The notes: generated by a model from the letters alone, not told the origin. DNA of 64,000 bases from Metridium senile (GCA_949775045.1 OX459098.1:23130542-23194541), one strand, 5' to 3'; positions 1-9,313 are shown, counted from the stretch's first letter. Made by a program: numbers and translations.

Positions 1-76
1 GGAAGTACGAAATGTACCCTATCTTCGATCTTGTCTAGATGCTTTTTTTCTTGATGCTAAAAGGTTAAAGACTCAC

Positions 77-319
77 CTTTCTTACTCCTTTATAAATATA
101 GAAATAAAGGTCCCTGCCAACATTAAATGCAATACGATCGTTGCATCCTCCAGGTTCTTTGACGGTCACGAAGGACACTCTTACGGGGTGACATTGTTGC
201 ACAGAGTAGGGCATTTTATTCGGTCTTGAGTATTCAGATAGCGTCATAAGCCTATAAACACCTTCTTTGGTAGCAAACTGTTGTTTCAGTTCCGACGATG
301 GGCCTTTATGAGAAGCCAT
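77..319 (-). CDS. WDR20: WDR20-like WD-repeat protein, first coding exon (gene continues beyond the left edge)
   Basis: The exon encodes 81 residues with the hallmark N-terminus of WDR20: a GVYRLMTLSEYSRPNKMPY block, a PVRVSFV block, then FNVGRDLYFYIYKGVRK. WDR20 is known as an activating partner of the USP12/USP46 deubiquitinase complexes and forms a WD40 beta-propeller; only the segment before the first blade is visible. The start is the ATG at 319-317, because family similarity begins just after it. An upstream in-frame ATG at 421 would add 34 residues (Cys/Arg-rich) that do not resemble the family. The exon ends in phase 0 at a consensus donor AAG|GTGAGT (intron begins at 76). The remaining exons lie to the left. 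Identification rests on recalled family sequence, not on a search. Confidence 0.88.
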
Positions 320-690
320 TGCGGAATAAAGTTCTTCTAAACATTGGTGAAGCCCAGTTCTGCTTCTAGCTTGCTCTCCCGTTGAGCAAAACCTTCCCGA
401 ACAACATTCTAACAAGCGCAATTTCTATTGGCTAACTGCTTCGATACCCCAATCAGTTATCTTCTCTATGATTTGCTCCAAATGTAGTTTCCAATCGTTA
501 GACATTCACTTGATTTCCAAAATAATATTGAAATAAATAAAAATACAAATAATCGACCATTACATAACCATCAAAACAAAATTTACACGTAATCTAAACT
601 ATCAACTGTGTCCGACAACCTAAAATGTTATACGGGTTTGTAAAAATTTTTTTCGACATGCGCAGAGACGATTAGAGAAACAAAATAAAC
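320..690 (-). promoter_or_regulatory. 5' flank / probable 5'UTR and promoter region of the WDR20-like gene
   Basis: This is the sequence directly upstream of the minus-strand start codon. There is no clear TATA box. A CATGCGCA word at 657-664 resembles the core of an NRF1 site, common in TATA-less housekeeping promoters. The extent is a guess; no transcription start can be fixed from sequence. Confidence 0.3.
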
Positions 691-1497
691 AGAGAATGAT
701 GGGAAATGTACCACAGGGATACCAGAGGGTCTTGCATTTCTCAGATATTTTCTTTGATGAGAGTATAAAATATTTTGTCGGTTTTTGTCAGCTCGAAACG
801 TCAGTAAAGTTAAGTTACCTTTTTTTTACGGTGTTACAAATTCCATTATATTACCTATTGTATTCATTGGAATTACTTACTGATATGTAGCTTGTTGAAT
901 CAGTATACTCCTAAATCAGTAGAAACTGTAATAGGAGATATAACTACTAGTGGAACACTGATAGACACTTATAGACTTATAAACGGGAGGTAAATCGACG
1001 AAAACTTTATAAATTAGCAAAAGATAAAAATGAATATTAATTCGACCTTAGTTTACGGCCGAATTATTGATCAAAATTGATTGCTAAAAAAAACTACAAA
1101 CACAGAAAATCAGCCAAGAGTAAGTTTGAACAGATTTATTGTTAGTAGCAGCATGAAAGCAAAACACAATATTTTTTCTGTGTAACTAGACGCCCTGATG
1201 GCGACTTACTGGGCTACCTGGATTGTTCGGCTACAAATCTGAGTTAATAGGATTAGCTTGAGACGATTTTAAACGAATTAATACGTATTTATTGTTTTTG
1301 TTGCTGTTATTTCATTTGTATTATTTTTTTATCCTTCCTCCTTTCCCAACCGCTCTTTATTCCTGAATATTATGTATTAAACAAAAACCTAAATGGAGGC
1401 TAACTCGATAACTTCCCAGTTTACTTAGCCTCCATGCTCAATTTCTATATTCTATAAAACATACATAATAGAAACACTCATACAAACATACAAACGA
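691..1497. other. Gene-free AT-rich stretch; right part may be 3'UTR of a decayed LINE
   Basis: No coding signal was found. A short inverted repeat (ATGGAGGCTAA / TTAGCCTCCAT, about 1392-1435) lies just upstream of the LINE-like 3' tail that starts near 1498, so part of 1140-1497 may belong to the same LINE 3'UTR. The rest is unannotated. Confidence 0.4.
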
Positions 1498-1834
1498 ATA
1501 TAGAAAGAAAAATGTAAAAATGTATAATATAATGTATAATATATATTGTAATTACACCTATTTCAATTAACGTTGCCCATCTGGAATGGTCGATCTGAGA
1601 CCGATAGGAATTGTGGGATCTCGTTAAACTGCAAATCCACTATTATAATCACGCTCGAATATTAATGTTTACTACTGAAATACTATTATTCATTATTCAG
1701 CAACATTCAAGTGTGATTAAAACAACACATTTGGAATTTAATGAGCTCCTACAATTCTTATCGGTCTCAGATCAACCATTCCAGATGGACAACGTTAATT
1801 GAAATAGGTATATAAGAGCAAATAAAGATTCTAT
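1498..1834 (+). mobile_element. LINE 3'-end copy A, interrupted by a MITE
   Basis: The words flanking the MITE (AATATAGAAAGAAAA ... TGTAATTA and GTATATAAGAGCAAATAAAG ATTCTAT) recur without interruption at 2858-2945. An AATAAA signal followed by a short tandem tail (TTCTA units in copy B) is typical of 3' ends of CR1/L2/Jockey-like LINEs. Copy A carries the 254-bp element at 1556-1809 in its middle. The family name cannot be given from the tail alone. Confidence 0.55.
1556..1809. mobile_element. MITE with 60-bp terminal inverted repeats
   Basis: The left arm 1556-1615 (begins ACCTATTTCAATTAACGTTG) and right arm 1750-1809 are reverse complements with about four mismatches over 60 bases; the roughly 134-bp centre has no coding capacity. 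Copy B of the host repeat at 2858-2945 reads straight through the insertion point, so this is a true insertion. The target duplication is not clean; boundaries are uncertain by a few bases. Confidence 0.8.
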
Positions 1835-1932
1835 AGGTAAATTCATTGGAGGACGAGGGAATTCCACGTTGAATTTCACGAGAGAAATCAATATCGCATG
1901 AATCGTCCTCCAATGAATTTACCTATAGAATC
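1827..1932. repeat. 30-bp perfect inverted repeat with 46-bp loop
   Basis: Arms 1827-1856 (GATTCTATAGGTAAATTCAT...) and 1903-1932 are exact reverse complements. The left arm starts inside the LINE tail (AAAGATTCTAT), so the structure either is a small palindromic element inserted there or arose by a template switch that copied the end of the tail in reverse. Confidence 0.8.
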
Positions 1933-2099
1933 TGATTGGCTGTTGACCCTTGCTCATGCATTCTCATTCTTCTTGCTCATTCATTCTCTCCTCTCCGCCC
2001 TCCTCCCCGACTAGCCCCCAATCCCCGCTCGCTCGTTTTATTAAAGCTAAAATTTTCGGAATCCGGAGGGAAAAGTAGGGACTGCTCGCAGTCTATATC

Positions 2100-2470
2100 G
2101 ATGGGGCAAGGTAGATATGAATGGGGCAAGACGTTTTATCGATGGGGCAAGGTAGATATGAATGGGGCAAGACGTTTTATCGATGGGGCAAGGTAGATAT
2201 GAATGGGGCAAGACGTTTTATCGATGGGGTGAGGTAGATATGATTGGGGCAAGACCTTTTATCGATGGGGCGAGGTAGATATGAATGGGGCAAGACGTTT
2301 TATCGATGGGGCGAGGTAGATATGAATGGGGCAAGACGTTTTATCGATGGGGCGAGGTAGATATGAATGGGGCAAGACGTTTTATCGATGGGGCAAGGTA
2401 GATATGATTGGTACAAGACATTTTATCGATGGGCGGGGCAAGGTAGATATAAATGGGGCAAGACGTTTTG
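2100..2470 (+). repeat. 41-bp minisatellite, about 9 copies
   Basis: The unit has two related halves, GATGGGGCAAGGTAGATAT and GAATGGGGCAAGACGTTTTATC. Copies are nearly identical, with GGGGTGAGG, GGGGCGAGG and GGTACAAG variants. Reading frames through it encode only the repeat and are not taken as genes. Confidence 0.9.
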
Positions 2471-2845
2471 TAATGTAATGTAATAACTTTATTTATAAAC
2501 AAATGATATACACAAATGATTATATTGATAGAGATCAATATGAAATACTAATAGAGGTCGTGTGTAAATAATACAATAATATAAAATGTGAGATATTTAC
2601 ATATTACAATGATAAATATATTATACAATATTTCTAATTACAAGAGAAAAACCACATTAATTGATATAAAGAATCTAAATATTATCAATACTAAGTGTGA
2701 TTGATGCAGAGATCATAGTGTTTAATTCTCTTTTTAAAACTAATGAGGGAGTGCTCCTCTTTTAAGGAGTCTGGTAAGGAGTTCCATATTTTTGCACCAG
2801 TGTACGTAAAACCTTGTTTTGTAGACATCAGTTCTAACCTTCTAA
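2470..2845 (-). mobile_element. 5'-truncated LINE, reverse transcriptase C-terminus plus 3'UTR and ATTAC tail
   Basis: On the minus strand, 2845-2694 translates to a typical LINE reverse-transcriptase C-terminus: FTYTGAKIWNSLPDSLKEE followed by HSLISFKKRIKHYDLCINHT and a stop at 2693-2691. The same block (TGAKLWNSLPESLKEERS) ends the longer LINE at 23853. After the stop come about 200 bases of 3'UTR, an AATAAAG signal and an (ATTAC)n tail at 2470-2485. An in-frame stop precedes the homologous block, consistent with 5' truncation near 2850. Clade (CR1/L2/Jockey superfamily) is inferred from the C-terminal motif only. Confidence 0.8.
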
Positions 2846-2857
2846 TCTACTTTCGGC

Positions 2858-2957
2858 CAATATAGAAAGAAAAAATGTAAAATGTATAATATAATGTATA
2901 ATATATTATATTGTAATTAGTATATAAGAGCAAATAAAGATTCTATTCTATTCTATT
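2858..2957 (+). mobile_element. LINE 3'-end copy B with (TTCTA)n tail
   Basis: An uninterrupted paralogue of the flanks of the MITE at 1556-1809, ending AATAAAG ATTCTATTCTATTCTATTC. It abuts the head of the oppositely oriented LINE fragment at about 2850, so the two insertions lie tail-out, 5' end to 5' end. Confidence 0.65.
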
Positions 2958-3647
2958 CAACCAAGTTCTTCAAATTAGAAAAATGTCATGCTCACTTGTC
3001 CGGTACACTAGTATATGGTGCTCCCGTAATTATGCGCGCTGCGCGGTTTTGCATTTCGGGAATAACAAAAGAAAGAGTTCAGCTCAAATGATCTTCTTTA
3101 GTTTTTTAATTAATGATTTTCCAACTAAATTTAAAAGTCAGGACAGCGTTATTGCAAAAAGTAGTTATAGGCAAAATAATGAAATTTAGTAATTTAAATT
3201 TTTATTTTTTGCTAGTTTACTCGCAAGTTTCCATTTCTAAAGTAATTGATTTGATAGAATCGTTTGTTTCGCAATAGTTGAGCGATCAAAGGTTGCGAAT
3301 GGTAACACCATATTGAATGTTTTTGGCGTTTGACATTTACTCTGTAAATATTGACCATATCATTTGAAAAGCCATTTCCAAAATGATGTTAAACTGCTCT
3401 ATTACAGTACAAAAATTCGGCTGGTTCACGTCCCATCAATTCAGTTATATTTCTCAACTTTTGGAGAATGCTATTTCGCAAATTCTTTACAATTTCAAAT
3501 CTGCGCGGCTTACATCATAATTTTGTGCTTTTTCAATTTCAGTTTTTATTATTTCGTGCGTTTTCATGAATTCACGCTGTTTTATATTTTTTCGTTTTTC
3601 GTGATTTCGCACGGTTTTTTAATTTTACGATTGCGATGCGCAAAAAG
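2958..3647. other. Gene-free AT-rich stretch
   Basis: Open frames exist but show no family resemblance. Short words such as TTTCGTGCG, TTTCGCACGG and GCGCGGTTTTGC recur and loosely resemble the AAACCGCA-rich stretch at 5255-5400, possibly an old shared repeat. Confidence 0.4.
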
Positions 3648-3758
3648 TTATCCGCTTTGATTAAAAAACTTGCCTTTGATAGCTTCTATTCTAAGCAGTC
3701 TGTATTCCAGTTCCTCATCAGTCATAGCTTTTCCTAAATCTTTCGAAATTCGCCGCAT
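3648..3758 (-). pseudogene. Possible relic with centrin-like EF-hand helix
   Basis: A 36-codon minus-strand frame contains MRRISKDLGKAMTDEELEYR. This resembles the start of the third EF-hand region of centrins (recalled pattern: basic residues, then ELG-x-x-MTDEELQEMID). The resemblance stops where the calcium-binding loop should begin; LRIEAIKGK follows instead of an Asp-rich loop. An in-frame stop lies nine bases upstream of the ATG, and no convincing splice sites bound the frame. It could be an exon relic or a chance match to a short motif. Confidence 0.25.
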
Positions 3759-4324
3759 GCACCGTTACAGCGAGTCATTATAGATTCATTAAAACTGATG
3801 ACTGTGTTCTACCGCTGCAGAATATTGTCTTCTAGAAAATGACATTTGAACAAATGCGTCAATGTTAATGAAATGTTTGTTATAAAGTGAGATTTTCTGG
3901 GTTAATGGCTCGGCGGTAATTTAGGTTTTGTTGACATTCAAACTCTGTCAGTGTTCTGGCTTGTACTACAAGTCGAGATGTCGAAATAACTTACTTGATG
4001 GAAATTCAATCGAAGTTTATGAGAAGAAAATGAAGAGATTGAGTAAAGGTATTGCCGAAATTTAGTTCAGTCTCCACTTGTTAGCTCTATCGGTTCGAGT
4101 CGGTTTTCAAGTCATTCGTTCAATCAATTTACATTTAATGCATAAGATATCATCTTAGCTATTAGTATATTTTGGTTCATCTATTCATTCACCTCTCTTT
4201 TCGTTCGTTCATCGACTGATTCGAGATACAATACAGTTCGTTCATTCATCATTCATCCATCCATTCATTAGCTCATTCATCCATCCATCTATTTATTCAT
4301 TCACAAAACAATCCATTCATTGAC
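3759..4324. other. Gene-free stretch grading into degenerate (ATTC/ATCC) repeats
   Basis: No coding signal. From about 4180 the sequence becomes TTCATTCATTC-like, the imperfect lead-in to the pure (ATCC)n tract. Confidence 0.5.
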
Positions 4325-4446
4325 ATATCCATCCATCCATCCATCCATCCATCCATCCATCCATCCATCCATCCATCCATCCATCCATCCATCCATCCAT
4401 CCATCCATCCATCCATCCATCCATCCATCCATCCATCCATCCATCC
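4325..4446 (+). repeat. (ATCC)n microsatellite, about 30 units
   Basis: Uninterrupted CATC/ATCC tetranucleotide run, degenerate on both sides. It can be read as Ser-Ile-His-Pro repeats, but no gene is implied. The same tetranucleotide recurs at 24042-24094 beside the 40-bp satellite. Confidence 0.97.
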
Positions 4447-4639
4447 AATTTATTCATTCATTCATCTGTACATTCATTTATATATATATGATAAAAAATA
4501 AGAGACTGAAGTCTTACTATAAGGCGTTATAACGGGGCATACCAATATGTCATTGCGTACATGTTTGCTCATGTAGACACCAGTTTTAACTATAGTAGAT
4601 CATGATGTTTGTTATTCCGGTACATGACAGTCAACCTTG

Positions 4640-5130
4640 AAACATACTTACATCAAAACAGCATGTAAAGAAAGCTAACAGTATCTATTTATCTTACTTT
4701 AGATGTATAGCCGTCACAAAGCAATATTACACCACCTTAGACGTAAGTCCTGCTCAGCAGACATTTTGTAAACCGTTCCATGTTTGCTATCTTTTAAGCT
4801 CTTTTAGCTAACAGCATGTAACAACATTAGTCTTGCTCTCTCACAAAGCAACAGCGTACCACAATTTTCCAACCTTAACGTAAGTCCTGCTCAGCTACAG
4901 ACATTTTTTAATTATAAACTCCATGTTTGCTAACTTTTAGCTAACAGCAGTGTAACAGCAGTGTAACAGCATTAATCTTTCATTCGACTTTCAAGCGTCA
5001 CGAAGCAATATAAAGACCTACTCAGGAGCAGCCGTTTTGTAAACTCCATCAGGGTGCGTTTGCTAAGTTTTAGCTAAAAGTATTAATCATGCTCTCGACT
5101 TAAATTTTAGTAAGCTAGCGTCATAAAACT
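4640..5130 (+). repeat. Degenerate tandem repeat, period about 125-155 bp, 3-4 copies
   Basis: Ordered words recur: TCACAAAGCAA (4714, 4841, and TCACGAAGCAA at 4998), CGTAAGTCCTGCTCAG (4742, 4879), TCCATGTTTGCTA with TTTTAGCTAACAGC (about 4777, 4919, and a diverged copy near 5047). The unequal spacing shows old copies with indels. No function is visible. Confidence 0.65.
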
Positions 5131-5203
5131 TTGTCTCTCCTTTTATGTTGTAGCTACTCAACACAACTGGCAGCTACTACATAGTGTTTAGCCTGCGTGA
5201 TCA

Positions 5204-5250
5204 GGGGGGCGTAGGGGCGAGGGGGAGGGGGATAGGGAGGGGAGAGGAGG
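5204..5250 (+). other. G-run tract with quadruplex-forming potential
   Basis: Six or more runs of three to six G (GGGGGGCG, AGGGGCG, AGGGGGAGGGGG, TAGGGAGGGG) occur within 47 bases on the plus strand, matching the usual intramolecular G-quadruplex pattern. Just downstream (5255-5400) is a stretch repeating AAACCGCA-like words. Confidence 0.6.
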
Positions 5251-5522
5251 TTGAAAACCGCACAAAGGCACCAAAATTTGCTAAAAATCGCAACTGCAAG
5301 ATTTTTAAAACCGCAAAACCGCAGATATAAATGACCCTGCAAAAACCGCACCAAAAATAATGCGAAACCGCATCAACGCAAACCCTTACGCCCCCTCCTG
5401 CGTGCACCCTACACCAAAGCCTCGGTTTTTTGTTTGGCTACTCGCAGGCTACATAGCGTTAAAACAAAATAATAATGATAATGTTACGCAATTTGTTTTT
5501 AGATAAAAGTAGACTTCAATAC

Positions 5523-5678
5523 ACCGAATCGAAATATGGCGTCCAATTTTAATAACTATTGTTCTTGACTGACCAGCCTCGTGTTTATGTTGAAACACAA
5601 TGGCGTTCTCACATGTATGAGAGGCTAGTCAGTCAAGAACAACAGTTATTAAAATTGGACGCCATATTTCGATTCGGT
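5523..5678. mobile_element. Palindromic MITE-like element, 58-bp arms
   Basis: Left arm 5523-5580 (ACCGAATCGAAATATGGCGT...) and right arm 5621-5678 are reverse complements with about two mismatches; the loop is 40 bp. It is unlike the other palindromes in the window and lies upstream of the PAN gene promoter. Confidence 0.8.
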
Positions 5679-5955
5679 TATAATCTTTTTGAGAGAAGTC
5701 TAGCAGCTGTTTTAGTGAGGGACACAGGGAACCCAACACGGCTGCGAGGGAGACTGTGTTGAGATCGAGTATAACAGTATTGAGCTAAACTGAAGTAAAC
5801 CATGTGGGACGTTATTCGATCTTCGTAAATTAGACAAACTATTAAAATTCTCAAGCTTAGGTACTTCCATATAAGTAAACATGCGACGTTTTCTTGAAAT
5901 TGTTCTCATATATCAAATCAATTGTGTGAAAGAGCAAAACGTCATACAAAATAGA

Positions 5956-6016
5956 CCAATCAGCGCGCTTACCAAAATCATATCAGCCAATCAGCATGAA
6001 AAATATATTGACGTCA
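5956..6016 (+). promoter_or_regulatory. Promoter module: two CCAAT boxes and a CRE
   Basis: CCAATCAG occurs at 5956-5963 and 5987-5994, 31 bp apart (about three helical turns), and a perfect CRE palindrome TGACGTCA at 6009-6016. These match consensus NF-Y and CREB/ATF sites. They lie about 150 bp upstream of a consensus splice donor at 6160, where a promoter of the PAN gene would be expected. AAAAATATAT at 5998 is a weak TATA candidate. Binding is inferred, not shown. Confidence 0.55.
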
Positions 6017-6029
6017 CATTTATTTGCAG

Positions 6030-6159
6030 AATATTCTGGCAAACTTAATCACCACAAAAAGAAAATCACACTGTTGTCGTCTGCGAAACAGCTTTATCCA
6101 TGTCTTGTTTGCTAAAGAAATGTATTGAAACTGTAAGATCTAGTCCTTGAATCTCGAAG
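6030..6159 (+). other. Probable 5' untranslated exon of the PAN-domain gene
   Basis: The segment ends at a consensus donor GAAG|GTAAGT (intron starts at 6160). The next acceptor, a T-rich tract ending TTTCAG at 6446, precedes the exon with the start codon. The 5' end near 6030 is a guess from the promoter motifs. Confidence 0.45.
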
Positions 6160-6463
6160 GTAAGTATCTCTTGAATAATTTGGAAAACATGATAAATAGA
6201 TGATACCATAACATCTGTGAACAATAAAACAATTGGAGTAAAAAGTATAATTACTAACCGATAGTTTATTCGTCCATGCATTCAGAACTGACTTCATTTT
6301 GATTGTAATAAGAACTCGAGTTACGCAATAGCGTCTGTAACATTAGTAAGTAACCCTTTTTTCCAATAGAATTGAATGACACTGAAACTATCGTAACATT
6401 TGACTTAATATAGCCGCCTTCATCAATGTTCTTTCATTTTTTTCAGATTGAAAGATTGCAAGC

Positions 6464-6560
6464 ATGTCTCAAGAAGGGTTTATTTTTTGTATTTTCATTG
6501 CAATGGCTATGGTATTGGTTGCTTCAAAAACGCATAAAGGACCTGACAGATTTGGGAAAA
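6464..6560 (+). CDS. PAN-domain secreted protein, exon with signal peptide
   Basis: The exon runs from acceptor TTTTTTTCAG|ATTG (first base 6447) to donor GAAAA|GTAAGA (6561). The first ATG at 6464 opens 32 codons plus one base: MSQEG followed by a hydrophobic stretch FIFCIFIAMAMVLVA (residues 6-20), then a polar segment KTHKGPDRFGK. This is a classical cleavable signal peptide with a likely cut near residue 20-22, so the protein should enter the secretory pathway. The exon ends in phase 1, matching the phase of the PAN exon at 9314, where the joined codon is ACA (Thr). The intron is 2753 bp and contains several palindromic elements; an unseen exon inside it cannot be excluded. Confidence 0.6.
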
Positions 6561-6834
6561 GTAAGAAACTTTTATTGCTGCAATTTCATATTGTGTTTTT
6601 GTCATCTTTTCCTTCTTAAATCACAAGTTTATTGCTACTATTCTAGCAAACTAATCGACCGATATTACTACGGACATTCCAGTTAGTATAGACTAATAGA
6701 CACAAATAGCCGATCCTATGGATTCTACGGTATTGCATGTATTGGTAACTTAATTGCTATTATAATTAGTCTAGAACAGACTGATCATCATATCATCACA
6801 TATAGTCTATATAGACGCACGGTTTCTGCAGCTG

Positions 6835-7090
6835 AAGAAAGCAGGTAAAAGAACAAGAACAATAGCTGAAGAAGAAGGTTAATGAATGATGAGGCCGAAG
6901 AAGGAGAAGAACTGAGGAGAAGAAGGAGGAGGAGGAGAAGAACTGAAGAAGAAGAAGTAGAAGAAGAACTGAAGAAGTAGAAGAAGAAAAAAATTAAAAG
7001 ACCAAGAATTGAACAAGAAGCTAAAAGGAAGGGAGGATTAGAAAAAGGCGAAGATATAAGCCGGAAAAGAGAAACAAAATTGTTGGCCAG
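6835..7090 (+). repeat. Polypurine (GAA/GGA)n tract
   Basis: About 200 bases are nearly all A and G on the plus strand, with GAAGAAGAAG, GGAGGAGGAG and AACTGAAGAAG words. Mirror-repeat stretches of this kind can form H-DNA. It lies in the large intron of the PAN gene; the Ser-rich frame on the complementary strand is a product of the repeat. Confidence 0.8.
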
Positions 7091-7717
7091 GGAAAATTTC
7101 CCGTCCAAATTGTAATTACATACTAATAACATCAACAGCAAATATCAAAGTGAGTTTTTTTCTGTAAGTGACAGTTTATTTTCAATTATATTTTAGTTTA
7201 GTCAAGAGATTTTAAGAGTTATGTTCAATAATTAGAAGGTCTAAATAGCGATTAGTTTTTCGCATGTATGACAGCTTCCGTATATTTTTCTTGGCCGAAA
7301 GATCTCAAGACTAGTCGGTATAAGATGTTGATAATGAGAAGATTTGAATTGTACGTGAATTAGTTCATTGTAAAAAAACTAGAAATGATCATTGTCATAT
7401 GCAAAGCCATCAGATCATATTCCTATGCATTTTGTGTATAATAAACATTAAAATATTATTAAATAATTGATATTTAGCATTCATTACAGTGAGGATACTC
7501 GAACCGTGAACACTTTGAGGTTTTTTTTGATCCCACATCCCATAAGCGAATAGATTAGAAATAAGATTTATTATGAACACTTAGTGTATTTGAATTAACT
7601 CACTGCTTGATTTTAAGAGGTTTTAAAGCAGTAGAAGGTTCAGAAAATAATAACATGAAAAAAGTCAAGTGTTCACGCTCGCTCCAGTATTATCACTGTA
7701 AGTATACATGGCCGTAC

Positions 7718-7902
7718 ATTATTCGTTGTAGGTTTTTATATATTTGGTATAGCTAAGGGGTTAAATATCGTCCTTGCCGCATCCTTTTCAAAGACTTCCA
7801 TGAGTATTATATTATTCGTTTTAGGTTTTTATATATTTGGTATAGCTAAGGGGTTAAATATCGTCCTTGCCGCATCCTTTTCAAAGACTTCCATGAGTAT
7901 TT
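7718..7902 (+). repeat. Two-copy 93-bp tandem duplication
   Basis: The segment starting ATTATTCGTTGTAGG at 7718 is repeated from 7811 with about two differences over 92 bases. Near identity suggests a recent duplication. Confidence 0.9.
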
Positions 7903-8083
7903 TTAAGTGGTGTTTTGTGTCCCACTCATCAAAATTGCCGTCATTATTACTAAAACAATCAATATAAATACAGTCAATTGTCACCCCAGGGCCTGCTACT
8001 ATCGACTACGAGACTTGATAACATCTGAAATGTATACAATTTGTTTCTCACCTCCTACTGATTTGGCCCGGGTATATTTCAAT

Positions 8084-8305
8084 TGACTGAGATAGATAGC
8101 TATCTTGGCTTAAAGGCTTTTCAGTTGCTATAGAGATATTTCATGGCAGCCATGTTTGTGGGAAAAAGAAAGAAAGAAAGATTTTGAATGACAAAGGATT
8201 TCAGCTCCCATGAGAGAAAAAGCTCCATTGTTTTGACCACAACATGGCTGCCATGAAATCCCGTCTCTATTGACTGAAATAGTTAGCTATCTTGGCTTTT
8301 CAGTA
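8084..8305. mobile_element. Inverted-repeat element flanked by direct repeats
   Basis: Arms 8118-8161 (TTTCAG...ATTTCATGGCAGCCATG) and 8237-8279 are imperfect reverse complements around a loop containing (GAAA)n. Outside and partly overlapping them, a direct repeat reading ATTGACTGA-R-ATAG-N-TAGCTATCTTGGCT...TTTTCAGT occurs at 8084-8124 and 8270-8305. The combination is that of a palindromic element with unusually long flanking duplications or of two nested insertions. Confidence 0.65.
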
Positions 8306-8329
8306 ACTGTTCCCAGAAAACTAGTAACT

Positions 8330-8470
8330 CAGTGGCGGATCCAGCTAGTGGGTGAAGGGGGTGCGCACCCCTCCTATTTTGTGTGTCTCCTTTGTGATAA
8401 TTTTGTGGTGTGCACTCCCTTATCAATTGACCTGCACTCCTCCCTGAAGAAAATCCTGGATCCGCCCCTG
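8330..8470. mobile_element. 141-bp MITE with TIR CAGTGGCGGATCCAG and TAACT target duplication
   Basis: It begins CAGTGGCGGATCCAG and ends CTGGATCCGCCCCTG (reverse complement with one mismatch), flanked on both sides by TAACT (8325-8329 and 8471-8475). CAGTG termini are common in hAT-like elements, but hAT duplications are usually 8 bp, so the superfamily is left open. The minus-strand frame through it reads a GADPGF peptide seen in translations of many invertebrate repeats. Confidence 0.8.
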
Positions 8471-8755
8471 TAACTATTGTAGAAAACTCCAGCAATCAAC
8501 TATTCTTTCAATTTTATTGTTTTACATGATAATCGAAAGGAAAATAATAAATAAACAGACAATTAAACCAGTACAAATTCACCTCGAATCAATCACTTTT
8601 ATTGTAACAATGAGAAACTTTTTAATAGCCAATGTTAGTCACTTTGTGTCATATGTCAATTGCTTTTGAGTCACCTAAAGTCACTTTCGGTTTACGTTGC
8701 TGTAACAGCTCATGTTATATGTGAGCGTAGTGTTTTAATACTAGCCTGTGTTACA

Positions 8756-8971
8756 CCGTGTTCTGGCCCCCAGCGCACTACACGATTATATATACTAGAT
8801 GCTGATTGCCTTTCGATGATGCTCTTTCTTACACGAACTCTCATTGGACAATTTAACATAACCGGAAGTATTGAATTGTCCAATGAGAGTTCGTGTAAGA
8901 AAGAGCATCATCGAAAGCCAATCAGCATCTAGTATATATAATCGTGTAGTTCGCTGGGGGCCAGAACACGG
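8756..8971. mobile_element. 216-bp near-perfect palindrome (98-bp arms, 20-bp loop)
   Basis: Left arm 8756-8853 (CCGTGTTCTGGCCCCCAGCG...) and right arm 8874-8971 are reverse complements with only a few mismatches. The same peptide can be read on both strands, which is a consequence of symmetry and not evidence of coding. It is most likely a foldback-type non-autonomous element. Confidence 0.9.
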
Positions 8972-9028
8972 TTCGTTGCTCTGATTCACAGACGGACTTT
9001 CGAGAGAAAAATTCCGTATTTCCGAGAA

Positions 9029-9126
9029 CGTATTTTTTATGGTTTGCCAACTACTTTCAAAATAGATTTGTTAGTCGTTTCTTTGTTATAGAAGCAATGG
9101 TTGGTTGGCAAACCATAAAAAATACG
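9029..9126. mobile_element. 98-bp hairpin element with 23-bp perfect arms
   Basis: CGTATTTTTTATGGTTTGCC begins the left arm (9029-9051); its exact reverse complement is at 9104-9126. The centre contains TTGTTAGTCG. It sits about 190 bp upstream of the PAN exon. Confidence 0.8.
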
Positions 9127-9313
9127 CCACCCTACGTCGACCTACATGCTAATGATGTTACAGTCCCTCTGATTCACTTTATATTGCTTTGAGAGAAGTT
9201 GAGTTACTTACAATATTCTATTGAGCAGGGAGACACCCCCTCCCCCTAGATTCGCTCCTGTTGAGACCATTTACTACCCTCTGTCATAGCTTAATTCTTT
9301 TGTTTGTTTACAG

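Noticed and set aside
1936..2538. Repeat protein encoded by the 41-bp minisatellite
   Set aside because: 41 is not a multiple of three, frames change along the array, and there are no flanking gene signals.
4320..4532. Ser-Ile-His-Pro repeat protein
   Set aside because: Direct translation of the (ATCC)n microsatellite.
6788..7141. 117-codon Ser/Leu-rich frame on the minus strand
   Set aside because: Translation of the polypurine tract; low complexity with no start context or domain.
8660..8989. Two overlapping open frames on opposite strands with nearly the same peptide
   Set aside because: They result from the near-perfect palindrome at 8756-8971, not from coding.
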